Assembly (NCBI GenBank): GCA_949128115.1
Contig: OX421965.1
Coordinates: 54,864,012 to 54,928,011, forward strand
Direction: 5' to 3'
Source of the DNA: Anaspis maculata
Lineage: Eukaryota > Arthropoda > Insecta > Coleoptera > Scraptiidae
DNA length: 64,000 nucleotides
This document shows, piece after piece, positions 20,561-32,208 of this stretch. The notes below the pieces were generated by a model. The model saw only the letters and a program-made list of their open reading frames with translations, made no database searches and was not told the DNA's origin. The translations under genes and the position numbers were made by a program. The first letter of the stretch is position 1. Every line of letters begins with the position of its first letter.

Positions 20561-20921
20561 TCAAGTATAAAAGTCGAAAATGGGTTTCGACTCAGTTTAA
20601 TAAACTACACTTTTTGCTTGATACCCAAGGACACAGTCTAGAGAAACTATTACTTCCGAGATTAGGACCTATTCCTCATACTGTTTTCCACCATACCTCA
20701 AAAGATGTTCCGAATATGAATTTGAGAAAAAGAAATTATTGTTCAGCCTTTCACTGCTGTAACACAGGCATTTTAGTCGAAAACTATAATACATGAGACT
20801 CGACATAAGACTAAATTGTACACAATTCAGTTCTATAGGCGAATACAAAATACACGTTTTCTTATGAGAACAATTTTCTCAGATCACCAGAAATTAAGAT
20901 AGGTATTCTAAAACAAAAAAT

Positions 20922-21140
20922 TTGACATCGGTGGTAGGGAACAAATGGACCCATTCTCGGGCCCATAGATGGCCTGCACGTTCGCCGGATCTCACGACAC
21001 CTGATTTCTTCTTGTGGGCGTATCTAAAGGATGACGACAATGACATTGATATTTTGGATGATGTGAATTGTGAAAGGCTTGAAGAGTCGCATCGCATCAG
21101 AGATGTCTGCAACCAAGACGGAGTCAAATTGGTAAAATAA
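20922..21140 (+). pseudogene. Mariner/Tc1-type transposase C-terminal remnant
   Basis: The frame reads W-PARSPDLTTPDFFLWAYLKD and, further on, DDVN.ERLEE..RIRD.CN. This follows the common insect transposase tail (PPRSPDLTP-DFFLWG-LKD, then a LRERI...C segment) that holds the last part of the DDE/D catalytic domain. Nothing upstream continues the catalytic core, the linker after LKD is abnormal (DDNDID), and the frame ends soon after. It is a short decayed fragment of a mobile element. Confidence 0.75.
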
Positions 21141-21251
21141 AGCGTTGCGAAATCAATCCCTGTGGGTTTATTCTTCAACAGAATTTTACCATTTGGGTCT
21201 CTTTTGAGAGCTACAAGGATGTACTTTGGTTGTTTTTTTCTGTAAAATGGT

Positions 21252-21822
21252 ACGAAACGTTCCATTTTACAGAAAAAATTAGACTAGGGTCAAAATGTGG
21301 CTTTGATTTGGTACTTTAGTCATTTCAAGGCATGAAAATAGATTTCTCTATCAAACAAAATAGAAAAAACTGGAATCGGAGCCATATTTCAGTCACGACA
21401 TAGTTTTTCTTCCGACATTGCGGAATAAATTTCTGAAAAAACGCGAAGTTTCGACCTATGAATTTGTCGTTTTTGAGCTCCATTCCCATTGTGGTTCAAA
21501 ACACTGATGATCACAACTTTGACATAGATTGTTCAATTGAACTATTTTATAGATGAATTTCATACACCACAAGTTTCTATCGATGTGACAAAGTCACACG
21601 ATAGTTTTGTTCCAAAACGTGTATCATGTAGAAATTTAATTCCAAAAGCTCGCAATGTCGAAAGAAAAAGGATGTCATGACTGAAATACGACTCCGATTT
21701 TAGTTTTTTCTATTTTTTTTTGATAGAGAAAACTATTTCCATGCCTTGGAATGAATAAAGTACCAAATAAACGCTACATTCTGATCCTAGCCTAATTTTT
21801 TCTGTGAAATAGCACGTTTCGT
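21252..21822. mobile_element. Foldback element, about 570 bp
   Basis: Left ACGAAACGTTCCATTTTACA and TTAGACTAGGGTCA are mirrored by TGATCCTAGCCTAA and CTGTGAAATAGCACGTTTCGT at the right. The arms pair imperfectly for about 180 bases each. Just outside the left end, CTGTAAAATGGTACGAAACG forms a second small hairpin with the terminus (21235-21277), suggesting a partial second copy. Confidence 0.8.
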
Positions 21823-22765
21823 CACATCAAGCTTTGACATGATACATCTCAAGAAACAAAATCATGCTGTGAAAATGGGAAAAAAGTTCAGCAAATGATA
21901 TTTTTGTGTTAAATAACCCAAACCAACTGTCTAAGTCAAAATCATAGTTATAATAACAGTGGACAGTGATGGAAGCAGAATTACAAATCATCAATTTTGA
22001 GGGTAAAAAAAATCATGTTTTTTATGATAAAACCGGTTTAAACACGTCTCTATCAAAATATCATACTTATTTTTGGAATCAGAATGTGCGATTTGGTCAG
22101 AAATGATACCAAACTCTTAAAAAAAGTGTTAGGTCAGGTTTACCATAAGACTTGTGAAAAATCGCATCTCGGCCCCTTTGCAGCTGTTTGGTACGCCACT
22201 GGTGCATGACACTTTCTGGAAATTTATTGCATTGTGCTCCACGACCTTGGAAATATGTAGTTCAGCAAACAAAGTATAAAAAAAGCAACGATTTCAAAAA
22301 TGGTAATTTTTGGACCTTCGACCTCTTCGGAAGCACGCCAGTCGCGGGTCCCATCGGGGCACCACTTCTTGAAAATTACCTATAGGTACCTACTACTCAC
22401 GTGCAAAAGCGTTTTGCATCGGGATGAAATGCAAGGTTGAATCCCCTAACGTCCGTACTAAGATGATGAGGCACTTCTCGGCCTTCGAGGAGGCCAGGAT
22501 GCAGAGTGTGCGGTGCCCCAAAGTTTCTGCAAATATTTTATAGGATATTTTAACCATCTGAATCGATTCCGATCCCAAAATCTGCGCTACGGACTGTCTT
22601 TGTAGACGATCACGCACTAGTGGACCCTCCTAGAAGAACAAGCTCAAGACCGGGTCCCTGCACGGTCCGACCGGACGCCTCCACTCCTTAAAATGTTCAG
22701 GAGGACCTAAGGATTAACTGTGCCAAGCGGCTTCTTTTTTCCACGAAGTGCAAGGTGGTTCTGAT
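21823..22765. other. Unassigned spacer
   Basis: No coding exon recognised. GGTACGCCACTGG at 22189-22201 resembles a lone hAT terminus. Confidence 0.3.
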
Positions 22766-22935
22766 CAGTGGCGTAACTAGAGGGGGGGTTTCGGGGTCAA
22801 CCCCCCCCCCCCCCTTAAGCCGTCGATTTTCCTGAAAAAATTTCGAATGTGGCACTTTTTTGTTCGCTTTGCTCGCATTATTGCATATTTTTCAGTCGTG
22901 GCCCCCCCCATTGGACACTTCTAGTTACGCCACTG
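22766..22935. mobile_element. Small hAT-type MITE, 170 bp
   Basis: Starts CAGTGGCGTAACTAGA and ends TCTAGTTACGCCACTG (perfect 16-bp inverted ends), with C/G runs inside. Flanks GTTCTGAT and ATTGTGAT agree at 6 of 8 positions, a decayed 8-bp duplication. GGTTGCTACGCCACTGG near 25015-25031 looks like a lone right end of a related element. Confidence 0.85.
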
Positions 22936-23029
22936 ATTGTGATATTTGCGCCTTACATGCCGTACTATTTGGAAAATGTGCACGAATGCAAGTTTAGTTG
23001 GGAAAGAGTTTCCAGTTTAACTTGCATGA

Positions 23030-23572
23030 GTGATTGGTCAAAAATTATATATGCGTTTTCATTGCACGAGTTATATTTTATCAGAAAATTCCATGAATCA
23101 AAAAGTCTTTCACGCCTATGACATTGTCAACTCTAGTCATTGTCGTCAGGAGATGACTACCTACGACCAAAGAATTAACACGGGGTCGCAAGGTTCCTTG
23201 GGCGATGCACCTAGGTACTATACAGGCGAATTTATGGAAAATTGGCCTACATTGCCAAGCCGTTGCAGCACAGGACTCCGTTTCTGTAGTCCAAGGAATT
23301 ATATCGGCGACATATATTCGCAATTAGTGCTTCCCAAGAAGAGTGAAGGAGGTCCTGAGGTGCACGATGGCACTACACTGTACGACATATTTGATTTTAT
23401 GTCTGCTGTTGGTCTTCGTATAGAAACACAAAAAAAATTATCGATTCATGCACTAGTGCAAATTATCCAAAATTATGGCAAAATTCACTTGTGCAACTTA
23501 TCGCCTAATTCGAATCTGATTGGTTTAAACTATAGAAAACTGTCACTTCCATTGTTAGATTGTGAGATTTGA
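23030..23572 (+). other. Open frame of 180 codons, no recognised product
   Basis: Uninterrupted frame with no signal peptide, no transmembrane pattern and no motif I recognise. The middle (about residues 55-130, with GDAPRYYTGEF and GGPEVHDGTTLYDIFDF) looks more protein-like than the ends, but a shorter frame of 80 codons exists on the opposite strand. It may be chance or a captured fragment; I do not call a gene. Confidence 0.2.
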
Positions 23573-23804
23573 CAGATGAATGAAATTTTTCGTCTTAATT
23601 ATTTTGAGTATCTTCCAATGTTTTGTTTGCGTTCCTTCTTATTTTGTTCAGTTAGCATTTGTCTGTGGAGGCCCTTTGACCGAAAAACTAAGGTCTAAAT
23701 TCCGTCTTTATAAGGGCTATCCTCGGGGCTATCTTACGTAGCTTGAATTATTCTCGTTTTTGGAGTACCTACATACATGTATCGAAATTTTGTAGGAATT
23801 ATCG

Positions 23805-24016
23805 GGTATAATACCACGAGTGCTATGAAAATTACCGATAATTCTGAAAAATACGTGTTGCCTGAAAACTGCATGAGTTTGTTTTCTCTGTTGTTCGAAA
23901 AGGGGGAGGGCTCTTCTTTCGAACAACAGAAGAAAACAAACGAATGCGGTTTTCTTATGGCAAAACGCATTTTCAGAATTATCTGGTTCATTTTCATTGC
24001 AAGAGTGGTATTCGAA
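23805..24016. mobile_element. Hairpin element (about 210 bp) with long near-perfect arms
   Basis: The left arm (ATACCACGAGTGCTATGAAAAT, GATAATTCTGAAAA, TTTGTTTTCTCTGTTGTTCGAA) is mirrored by the right arm (TTCGAACAACAGAAGAAAACAAA, TTTTCAGAATTATC, ATTTTCATTGCAAGAGTGGTAT). The loop is only about ten bases (GGGGGAGGGC). RNA from it would be a roughly 100-bp hairpin. Confidence 0.85.
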
Positions 24017-24704
24017 AAAATATTTCCCGAATCATTCTACAAATTATTCACATATTATTTCACACGACAATAAAATTGATGATACATGGATAGCCACCTA
24101 ACTGTACTGAGCCGCAGAACAGAAAAGAGAACCAGAGGCTGACGTAAAAAGTGTGAAATCATTATGACTGCGCAATCCCAAATCGTTTCAATTTCTTGCA
24201 CATTCCTCTGGGTCCTTGAGTACTCGCTTGAGCATGAGCATCCCCATACAATGTCCAGAGTCCAACGCTAACACTGGGCACGCATCATGTTTGTTTGACA
24301 GTAGGTGTTTTAAACAATGACATATCGATTGAATTATCGATGTGGTCTTTCGGATTATCGCTTATTAATCCTCAAAATTTGTGTCCGAATTATCGCGTTT
24401 TTGACGTATGAGTGAAATATTCCGTGAAAGGAATTATCAACGAGTTCTACTTCAGCACCGCGTCCATTTCTTCAATGCAGTAGATACCTATCCTAATCTA
24501 TTGGAATCTTCCCTGAGGAAACCTTGTAAAGGCAGAAAAAATAGGGAATAAAAATATGGATTTTGACACAGACAGCACCGATGCCAGAAAGAACCGGCTA
24601 TACCTACTTGGTGGCCGTTTTAAAATTTATGAGCGATTTAAGTGAATTTCAATTTTCCAAGTGACAATAACAAAATAAGAAATGATTTCGGAAAAGTACA
24701 TATG
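24017..24704. other. Unassigned, with clustered GAATTATCG words
   Basis: (G)GAATTATCG or GGATTATCG recurs at about 24332, 24353, 24389 and 24431. The same word occurs in the hairpin to the left. No gene recognised. Confidence 0.35.
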
Positions 24705-24934
24705 TATATCTTGTTCACTTTTCATTTTCAGTAGAATGACTTTTTGGGGCCAAAATAAGTGACAGCTGGAGGGGGGGGGGGGGTACGGCTACGGCTGATG
24801 GCACCTGCAAAGATTTGGAGCGAAACTATAAGCGGCCATCAACCGTATCCTCCCACCTCCCAGCACTCCAGCTTGTAACTTTATTTTTACTCCAAAAAGT
24901 CATTCTACTGAAAATGAAAAGTGAACGGGATATA
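24705..24934. mobile_element. Hairpin MITE, family X, copy 3
   Basis: TATATCTTGTTCACTTTTCA pairs with TGAAAAGTGAACGGGATATA; the arms carry AGTAGAATGACTTTTTGG and AAGTGACAGCTGGAG blocks as in the other copies. A G13 run at about 24770 lies in one arm. More diverged than copies 1 and 2. Confidence 0.82.
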
Positions 24935-26134
24935 AGTGCATAGTGGTACTTTTTGGGCCCCCTCGAGATTGGTGGGGCCTCGTATTATTGATACACCATA
25001 TACTTTATGTCGCGGTTGCTACGCCACTGGAAAGAAACCAAGACCAATAATTTCACTGAATTCTGAATCTGGATTATTGATTGATTGCGTTTGTAAGCAA
25101 AACAAACATTAAAATTCACCTGTATCAGGTAGGTAGCAGTGCATTGCCAACTAGATACAGCAAATTGTGTAATGAGCTGATTATCATTATGGTCATTGGC
25201 TACACTCGATTGGTCAGATCAGGACTGCTTGCACACATTCACTGAGTTCAGTAATTTGATGTAGGTATAGTAGGTACTTGAACCAAAACGCAAGTGGTCC
25301 TAATTTAAAAACTCGGCGACTTCCAGGAGTGCTTTTCCAAGTAGTTAGGTACCTACCTACAAGGTGATCGCATTAATATATAATAATTACAGGTGGGCAG
25401 CTGCACCGTTGCTGGCTTCCACCGCAGTTTCTGCCTGCTCAATTATTATTGGCGCTATTATATTAGTAAAGTTATGTCAATCAGCACAGGAAGTCGGGTG
25501 ATGGCAACGTCCGATTGATTTCCCGCTTGATTGTTTCGCATTAAAAGTTACCGTCCACTAGTCAGCTCACAGCAGTTTGGACTGTCAAAGAGTGAAAAGT
25601 GCATTTTGTGAGAGTTCCTATAAGTACCTACCAGTGCGGGCGAAGGATTGAGCTCAGGAAAAATTACTGTAATCGAATCGGAATGGTGCAGTCATCAAGT
25701 GCCGTGTATGTGCTTCGTTAATTCAATTATTGAGTCGTATTATCCGTTTTAACTCAATTAGGACTTGACTGCCTCTCGTCTAGTTCAGTAGTTCATTGTA
25801 ATCGAACCAATCGAGCGCTCGAGCCACTGGCATTTCACTTTCAATGTGTGTCTACACTAGTAGCGAACGCGCTATAGTAAATCGAAGTTCTTATCGCCCA
25901 CTTCTTACTGATAAGCCTCCACCATCTGACTGCCGACTCAGTAAGCAAACCAGCGCGAAAATGTGTCAGTTCCCGGTATTATTGAGCTGCTGTCGTCCGT
26001 TTGTTTAAACAACAAAACACAACGTGCAAAGTTATTATAGTGAGTTAACATTCCAAATGAATCACCCAACCACCACATTATTGTACCAAATCCCAGTCCT
26101 TCTTTAGTGCAGTGCAGTGCGTCGAGCTGTAAAA
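24935..26134 (+). promoter_or_regulatory. Upstream and 5' UTR region of the 26135 gene
   Basis: From about 25380 the sequence becomes repeat-poor and more balanced in base composition. CAGCTG E-boxes occur, and TCAGTT at 25967-25972 is a good insect initiator word. No TATA box is obvious. Several short upstream ATGs exist, including an upstream ORF at 26057. The start site is not resolved. Confidence 0.35.
26057..26107 (+). promoter_or_regulatory. Upstream ORF (16 codons) before the 26135 start
   Basis: ATG AAT CAC ... CTT TAG ends 27 bases before the main ATG. If transcribed in the leader it could lower translation of the main frame. Confidence 0.4.
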
Positions 26135-26595
26135 ATGCAGCAACGGCAAGAGATCACATCACCGAACAGCGTCAAAAACACGGTCAATTTCTTCAACAGC
26201 CTCATACGCAACAGCGACATCAAACCGCTGGTGCATTCTGCCCCTCTGGTCCACTCGAAATCGGCCATCGAAGTCAATCTGAGGATAGCCAAAAAAGACG
26301 ACAGAAACGTGTCGGTAACCGCCGAAGTGCAGCAGAAAATACCCAGACCTAAACTCAACAAAAGAAAAAACCTCAGCGTGGCGAGCCATTACGACCGACC
26401 TCAAAGGGATCATTTTTTCGCCGACCCTGTGACACCTTACGACACCTTCCAGATACCAACGGAATACGAGATAGACAGTGAATTCTTCCAGCAGCCGTTT
26501 TTCCCGGAAAATTGCGGCGGCACTTTGCCGAAGAAGAAGTGGAGGAAGGTCGGGCAGTACCGGAAGCCGGTTCGGCGAAAACAGGAAATCGATAG
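26135..26595 (+). CDS. 5' coding exon of an unidentified basic, possibly nuclear protein
   Basis: Starts at ATG 26135 in the context AAAA-ATG-C and stays open for 153 codons plus two bases to GATAG|GTACCT, a plausible GT donor (phase 2). The protein is hydrophilic and rich in K, R, Q, N and P, with no signal peptide or membrane segment. It has mixed polar text (EITSPNSVKNTVNFFNSLIR at 6-25), then a K/R patch (RPKLNKRKN), an aromatic/acidic stretch (residues 93-125), and a strong basic run LPKKKWRKVG...RKPVRRK (131-149) that resembles a nuclear localisation signal. Balanced codon use and even composition across the frame support real coding. I do not recognise the gene and find no matching second exon downstream, so the following intron would be very large. 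Confidence 0.65.
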
Positions 26596-27271
26596 GTACC
26601 TATCTACTTGGTATTATTGATAGATAGTTGAATAATTGCGATTATTGAGGTGGTTAAGCTGTTGGTTACTTACTTTCAATAATTTGAACATTGTGATACA
26701 AGATCTCGTTCGTGTTTATCTAACCTTGGAGATGTCGCTAGTTATTGCGGCTGAGTCGAAAGCATGTAATTTGTTACTTGTTAGTTGAAACTTTCGTGGT
26801 TATTAAATGTGAAAAATCACCTGTTTAATATTTTATATCAATCAATACCTGTCTTTAGTTTGTTTGTGTGGGTTGCAAAAATTTATGTGTGTGCGTAAAT
26901 GTGGGTGAAGTGAATGTGGATTATTTGAAGTAATTTAATTATAACGATAATGTTTTTAAAAGTAGTTTAGCTCGATTTTATCTAAAGTGATATAGGTACT
27001 TGTATGTACATGTTTGCTCAAGGAATGCCTCGGTGAACCCTAAAGTTGATACTGAATTTCGACTTTGTAAACAAGAACACACGCAGGGTTGTGCGTTTAC
27101 AGTAGAAGTAGGTAGGTAGATACCTATATGTGACCAATAGGTGTAAAGGCATTGAAAAAAGATTACTCAAAATTACGGATGTTCAAGAATTAATGGCGGA
27201 AAGTTTTTTTTTCCAAATTCCACTTTTGTTTTTTGTCACTTTTGTCACTCAGTTTTGAAAACTTTGGTAGG
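26596..27271 (+). other. Probable start of a large intron
   Basis: AT-rich, no exon recognised, with TAGGTAGGTAGATACCTA-type words near 27105-27125. If the donor at 26595 is real this is intronic. Confidence 0.35.
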
Positions 27272-29484
27272 TAATAGTCCGGATGCTAGTTGAAAGTACC
27301 TTGCATTTTTTGATGAAAAGATGCCACTCGGTGGAAATGTTTTTTGCATCGTACTCTTCCGATCCAGAAAGGTAGCCATCAGCGCCATCCATGCCGGCGG
27401 CGTATACAGGGTGACACAGAAAAAAAAGTTAGAAAAATTATATTCAATTAACCGAAACATATGGAGACGTGTAACTCACCACATACATTAACTATTTTAT
27501 GCTTAGGAAGTCACAGCAAACTGTTCTTGATTACCCTGAACTGTCTTCGAAATGTAGGGGAAAACCAGAAAAAAAAAACAAGAACACTCTTTTTTCCATA
27601 AATAAGTAATTCTTCGGGATATTGACACAATACTTGGTATTTTCACAAAAAGTAATGTTAGAAATGATATGAGCTGGGTAGCTAATTTCTAAGCCAACTA
27701 TTTCCAGAAATACGATTGTCAACTTTTTTTTCCTCTTGAGCACCATCTTGAATTTGCCCTGTGAGGCATCGTTGAAAAAGTGATTGGTTATTATAATAAT
27801 GGTAATATGTAATCATTGCATCGTAAAAACAACCCCCTCGTCAGAATTAAGTGACCTCTTCGGCGGGAAAGAATTGCCATTCACGTATTTTTTGGCTCTT
27901 CAAAGCTTTAGTGCCCATGATGGCATTTGTAACATCTGGAATGGTGAAATATGTTACGCATTATGAACCTCAATACACTTTGAGGTAGCCTATCAAGTTT
28001 CGCCATCATCAATTGAAAGGTTTGTTCTTAAAAGCTGTTTGAACAAAATTTGTGTATTTTTTTATGAAAAATACAAAATATTGGGTCTCTCACCCTTACT
28101 TGATCCCTCACTGAGGATAGCCTGAAACCAAAAGTCTTCGAATTTTTCATGATAATGGTTCGGTGGGAAGTGCTCTTCAATGTTTAGTTGTCAAAAATTG
28201 CATAGTTGCGTTCAGATTCCACACAGAGAGCGACAAAGAAGTTCATGCAGTAAAAAATAACATAAATTACAGTCGAAAAAAAAACTAGTCCAGAGCTAGA
28301 CTGAAAGCTGTCTGGAGACCTTGCTTTTCATAACATAAATGTGCAATTTGGTACACCGTTAGCGCCTCAAGTTAGTAATGTTCCAAGCTTTTCACCCACG
28401 CTTGAGAGTCTCACAGAATCTGTGTATTGCGGGAAGCCTAACTAAAAGGGACATTTCCGGGATTTCTCCGTTGCATTGAAAGTTGTGTCTTTTTTCACTG
28501 CATGAACTTCTTTGTCGCTCTCTGTCTGGAATCTGAACGCAACTATGCAGATTTTGACAACTACACTATGAAGAGCAGTTCTCAGTGAACCATTAGCATA
28601 AAATTTTTGGAGACTTTCGGTTTCAGGCTTTCCTCAACGAGGGATCAAATGAGGGTGAAAGATCCAATATTTTGCATTTTCCATAAAAAAATTAAACAAA
28701 TTTTGTTCAAACAGCTTTTAAGAACAAACCTTTCAATTGATGATTGCAAAACCTGGTAGGCTACCTCAAAGTACATCAAGGTTCATAATGCGTAACATAT
28801 TTTACCATTCCAGATGTTGCAAATGTCATCATGGTCACTAAAGCTTTGAAGAGCAGAAAATACGTGAATGGCAATTCTTTCCTGCCGAAGAGGTCACTAA
28901 ATTATGATAAGGAGGTTGTTTTTACGATGCAATGATTACATATTACCATTATTATGATAACCAATCACTTTTTCAACGATGTTTCATAGGGCAGATTCCA
29001 GATGGTGCTCAAGAGGAAAAAAAAGTTGACAATCGTATTTCTGGAAATAGTTGGCTTAGGAATTGGCTACCCAGCTCATATCATTTTTAACATTACTTTT
29101 CATAGAAATACCAAGTATTGTGTCAATATCACTAAGAATCACTTATTGATGGAAAAAAAGTGTTTTTGTTTTTTTTTCTGTTTTTCCCCTACATTTCAAA
29201 GATGGTTCAAGGAATTTAAAAACGGTTTGCTGTCACTTCATGAACATAAAACAGTTGATGTATGTGGTAAATTACACGTCCCCACATGCTTCGGTTATTT
29301 AAATATAATTTTCCAACTTTTTTTTTCTGTTTCACCCTGTATACGCTGCCGGCATGAATGGCGCTGATGGCTACCTTTCTGGATCGAAAGAGTATGATGC
29401 AAAGAACATTTTCACTAAGTAGCATCTTCTCATCAAAAAATGCAAGGTTCATTCTATTTTATGCAACTAGCATCCGGACTATAA
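27272..29484. mobile_element. Large inverted repeat, 2.2 kb with ~1.05-kb arms
   Basis: Outer words AGTCCGGATGCTAGTTG (27276) and CAACTAGCATCCGGACT (29464) are mirror images, and so are TTGCATTTTTTGATGAAAAG, GGTAGCCATCAGCGCCAT, TACAGGGTGACACAGAAAA, GAAATACGATTGTCAACTTT, TTGCATCGTAAAAACAA, TTCAATTGATGAT-type words and AGCGACAAAGAAGTTCATGC on the way to a centre near 28378. The arms differ by scattered substitutions and small gaps, so this is not an assembly mirror. TACAGGGTG/CACCCTGTA lies 130-150 bases inside each end. No long reading frame; non-autonomous foldback or inverted duplication. Confidence 0.9.
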
Positions 29485-29602
29485 GTGGAATCTTTCTGAA
29501 ATTTGATTTGAAAGAAGACAGTGTGTCAAGCGAGGTGTCAAGCCTTGTATTAGTTGTTATTCGGAAAAAGCATGAAAAAAGTTGAACTTAGAAAGGTGTC
29601 AT

Positions 29603-29850
29603 ACCTACAATTGTAGGTTCGAACTTATAGCGTTTTCGAGTCACTAGAACCGAACCAGTTCGGCTCTAATATTAGGGGATGCGATTGGTTCACGAAAATC
29701 CTTGACCAATCAGTGATAGCGATTTTCGTGCTGCACTGGCTCCGTTCTGGCCAGTCGAAAACTCCATTACAATTGTAGACTCGAACTTACAGTTGTGGGT
29801 TCGAACTTACAATTGTACGTTCGAATTCACAATTATAGATCGACGTTACA
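29603..29850. repeat. 20-bp minisatellite around ACAATTGTAGGTTCGAACTT
   Basis: One unit at 29608-29628 and four to five diverged tandem units at 29768-29850 (ACAATTGTAGACTCGAACTT, CAGTTGTGGGTTCGAACTT, CAATTGTACGTTCGAATTC). Between them lies a ~130-bp imperfect hairpin region (CGATTTTCG, GACCAATCA, GATTGGTTCACGAAAATC). Confidence 0.7.
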
Positions 29851-30594
29851 ATCGTGTAGTTGAAATTGCTACAATCAACCTTAATTTTGATTCAACGTTG
29901 TAATAATTTGTTGTTGGCCCTCCGTGGGAATAGCCTGTTCAGGGTGTTAATTTTGCAAAGTTGGTCACTAGGGAGGAGCCAAACAAGAGCAAAACAAGAG
30001 CAAAACATTTTTTTTCGAATATCGAAACGTGCTAAAGCGGAAAAGTTGCGAATGTGTCTATATAAGAAAATGTGAAAAAATGGATTCTGTATAATGCCAT
30101 CTTGAGGTGCCCCCGGGGCCCCAAATATAGAACAAAAAATTCCTCTTTATATTGAGTCTATAGTTATTTTCCTAATAAGTGCGGAAAGTACCACTTTTCC
30201 GCACGCAACTGCGGTTGAGCGCGGAAAAGATACTTCCCGCAAGAGTGACGAACACCATTTTTCATTCAAGCGTGGGGAAGGTACCCAAAGCATGTATACA
30301 AAATAAAAAAAAACTTCAGTAGAAAAAAGCGAACATTCATAAACATTTACGCATTAACATTTCAGTTGGTAAGTAATCAGTTTGTATTAAACATGTTGAT
30401 AGTGAAAGAAAATAAAAAGTGAACGAGATTCATGTACAATGCTTCGAGTATCCTGTTGTACCGTCACGGACTCGGTCACGGAGATTTCCAGCCGGAGGAA
30501 TAACCAAACAAAAATTCAGGAAGTTCTGGTAGCTTCACTCCATCGTACGCCACCAACAAAAATACAAGCGGAAGTTTATAAATTTTGATAACAT
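29851..30594. other. Spacer with TTTTCCGCAC words
   Basis: GTGCGGAAAGTACCACTTTTCCGCAC at 30179-30204 is a hairpin of the same word family as the minisatellite at 30637. A short piece resembling a family X end (AAAATAAAAAGTGAACGAGAT) lies at 30410-30431. No gene recognised. Confidence 0.4.
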
Positions 30595-30735
30595 ATTGCT
30601 TTTCCGCACTCATTTACTTTTCCGGTGGAAAAGTTGCGTGCGGAAAAGTGGAACTTTCGAAACGCATTCGCGTGCGAAAAAGTGCAACTTTCGAAACGTA
30701 TTCGCGTGCGGAAAAGTGGAACTTTCCGCACACTT
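30595..30735. repeat. ~36-bp minisatellite with GTGCGGAAAAGTGGAACTTTC
   Basis: Three head-to-tail units begin near 30637, 30672 and 30708 (GCGTGCGGAAAAGTGGAACT; CGAAACGCATTC spacer), preceded by diverged pieces. Each contains TTTCCGCAC-type half-palindromes. Confidence 0.75.
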
Positions 30736-30740
30736 GTATG

Positions 30741-32208
30741 AAATAGTATTTTATGTTACTAGCGCCGAAAACCGGGCATAGCATAACGAACGTGAATGCA
30801 GCTCGAGGCCCTAGGCCGAGAGCTGCATGTAAGAGAGTTATGCTATGCCGTTTTCAGCGCGAGTAGCATACATCGTTTTTCGTGCTGCTTTCAATAAAAT
30901 TACAAATAAATAAGATCATATCGCAATAATCATTTCAAGTTGGTACTTCTGCCATCCATCACCAAGGCACGAGGCATGTACCTACTAGATGCAGATTATT
31001 GTGTCAAATGTCGATTCGAAAAATTGCGTCCTATGTTTGAATTTTCTTGCTTAAAACCGCCCTTCCCCTCCCCAATTAGAAGGGCCACCCCCCAAAAATC
31101 CCGAAATCACTGAGCTCTAGTGTCTTGTGGGACGACGAAACACGGGAAATGGCATAAATTAATCACTTTTAAACCTTGGCGCCACAAAACGTCAAAAATC
31201 ATTCTGCAATTGTACCAACAGATATTCGAAAAATGACCCTAAATTGTCAATTTTCAAAGTGATTATTTATAATTTTAATTTTTAACTGATTAAAACCGAA
31301 AATTTCAAGCTATAACATTGGAAACGTGATCTCTCTTGAATTGTGAATGATTTTGCGAGGTTAGTTTATTTTTCACGTGTACTTTTTACTTTGCCGCTCT
31401 AGATCTTTTTCTGAATATTACAGTGCAGGACACCGAGCGTATATTGTCATTTTCGGTTATGGCAGCACGAAATAGTATTTTATGTTACTAGCGCCGAAAA
31501 CCGGGCATAGCATAACGAACGTGAATGCAGCTCGAGGCCCTAGGCCGAGAGCTGCATGTAAGAGAGTTATGCTATGCCGTTTTCAGCGCGAGTAGCATAC
31601 ATCGTTTTTCGTGCTGCATTTAATAAAATTACAAATAAATGAGATCATATCGCAATAATCATTGGAATAAATTTCAAGTTGGTACTTCTGCCATTTATCA
31701 CCAAGGCACGAGGCATATACCTACTAGATGCAGATTTTTGTGTGTCAAATGTCGATTTTGAAAATTGCGTCCTATGTTTGAGTTTTCTTGCTTAAAACCG
31801 CCCTCCCCCTTCCCAATTAGAAGGGCCATCCCCCAAAAATCCCGAAATCACTGAGCTCTAGTGTCTTGTGTGACGACGAAACACAGAAAATGGCAAAAAT
31901 TAATCACTTTTTTTAAACCTTGGCGCCACAAAACGTCAAAAATCATTCTGCAATTGTACCAACAGCTATTAGAAAAATGACCCTAAAATATAAATTTTAA
32001 AAATGATTATTTATGATTTTAACTGATTCAAACCGATAATTTCAAGCTATAACATTGGAAACGTGGTCTCTCTTGAATTCTGCATGATTTTGCAAGGTTA
32101 GTTTATTTTTTACGTGTACTTTTTACTTTGCCGCTCTAGATCATTTTCTGAATATTACAGTGCAGGACACCGAGCGTATATTGTCATTTTCGGTTATGCC
32201 AGCACGAA
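30741..32208. repeat. Tandem duplication, 729-bp unit
   Basis: Copies at 30741-31469 and 31470-32208 are well over 90% alike by eye. Each starts AAATAGTATTTTATGTTACT, has an internal hairpin (GCGCCGAAAACCGGGCATAGCATAAC mirrored by GTTATGCTATGCCGTTTTCAGCGC around GCTCGAGGCCCTAGGCCGAGAGC) and ends TTTCGGTTATG.CAGCACGAAA. No coding exon recognised. Confidence 0.9.

Noticed and set aside
22766..22935. Poly-C/G runs as a G-quadruplex regulatory element
   Set aside because: The runs lie inside a small hAT MITE and are explained by its sequence; no gene context supports a regulatory role.
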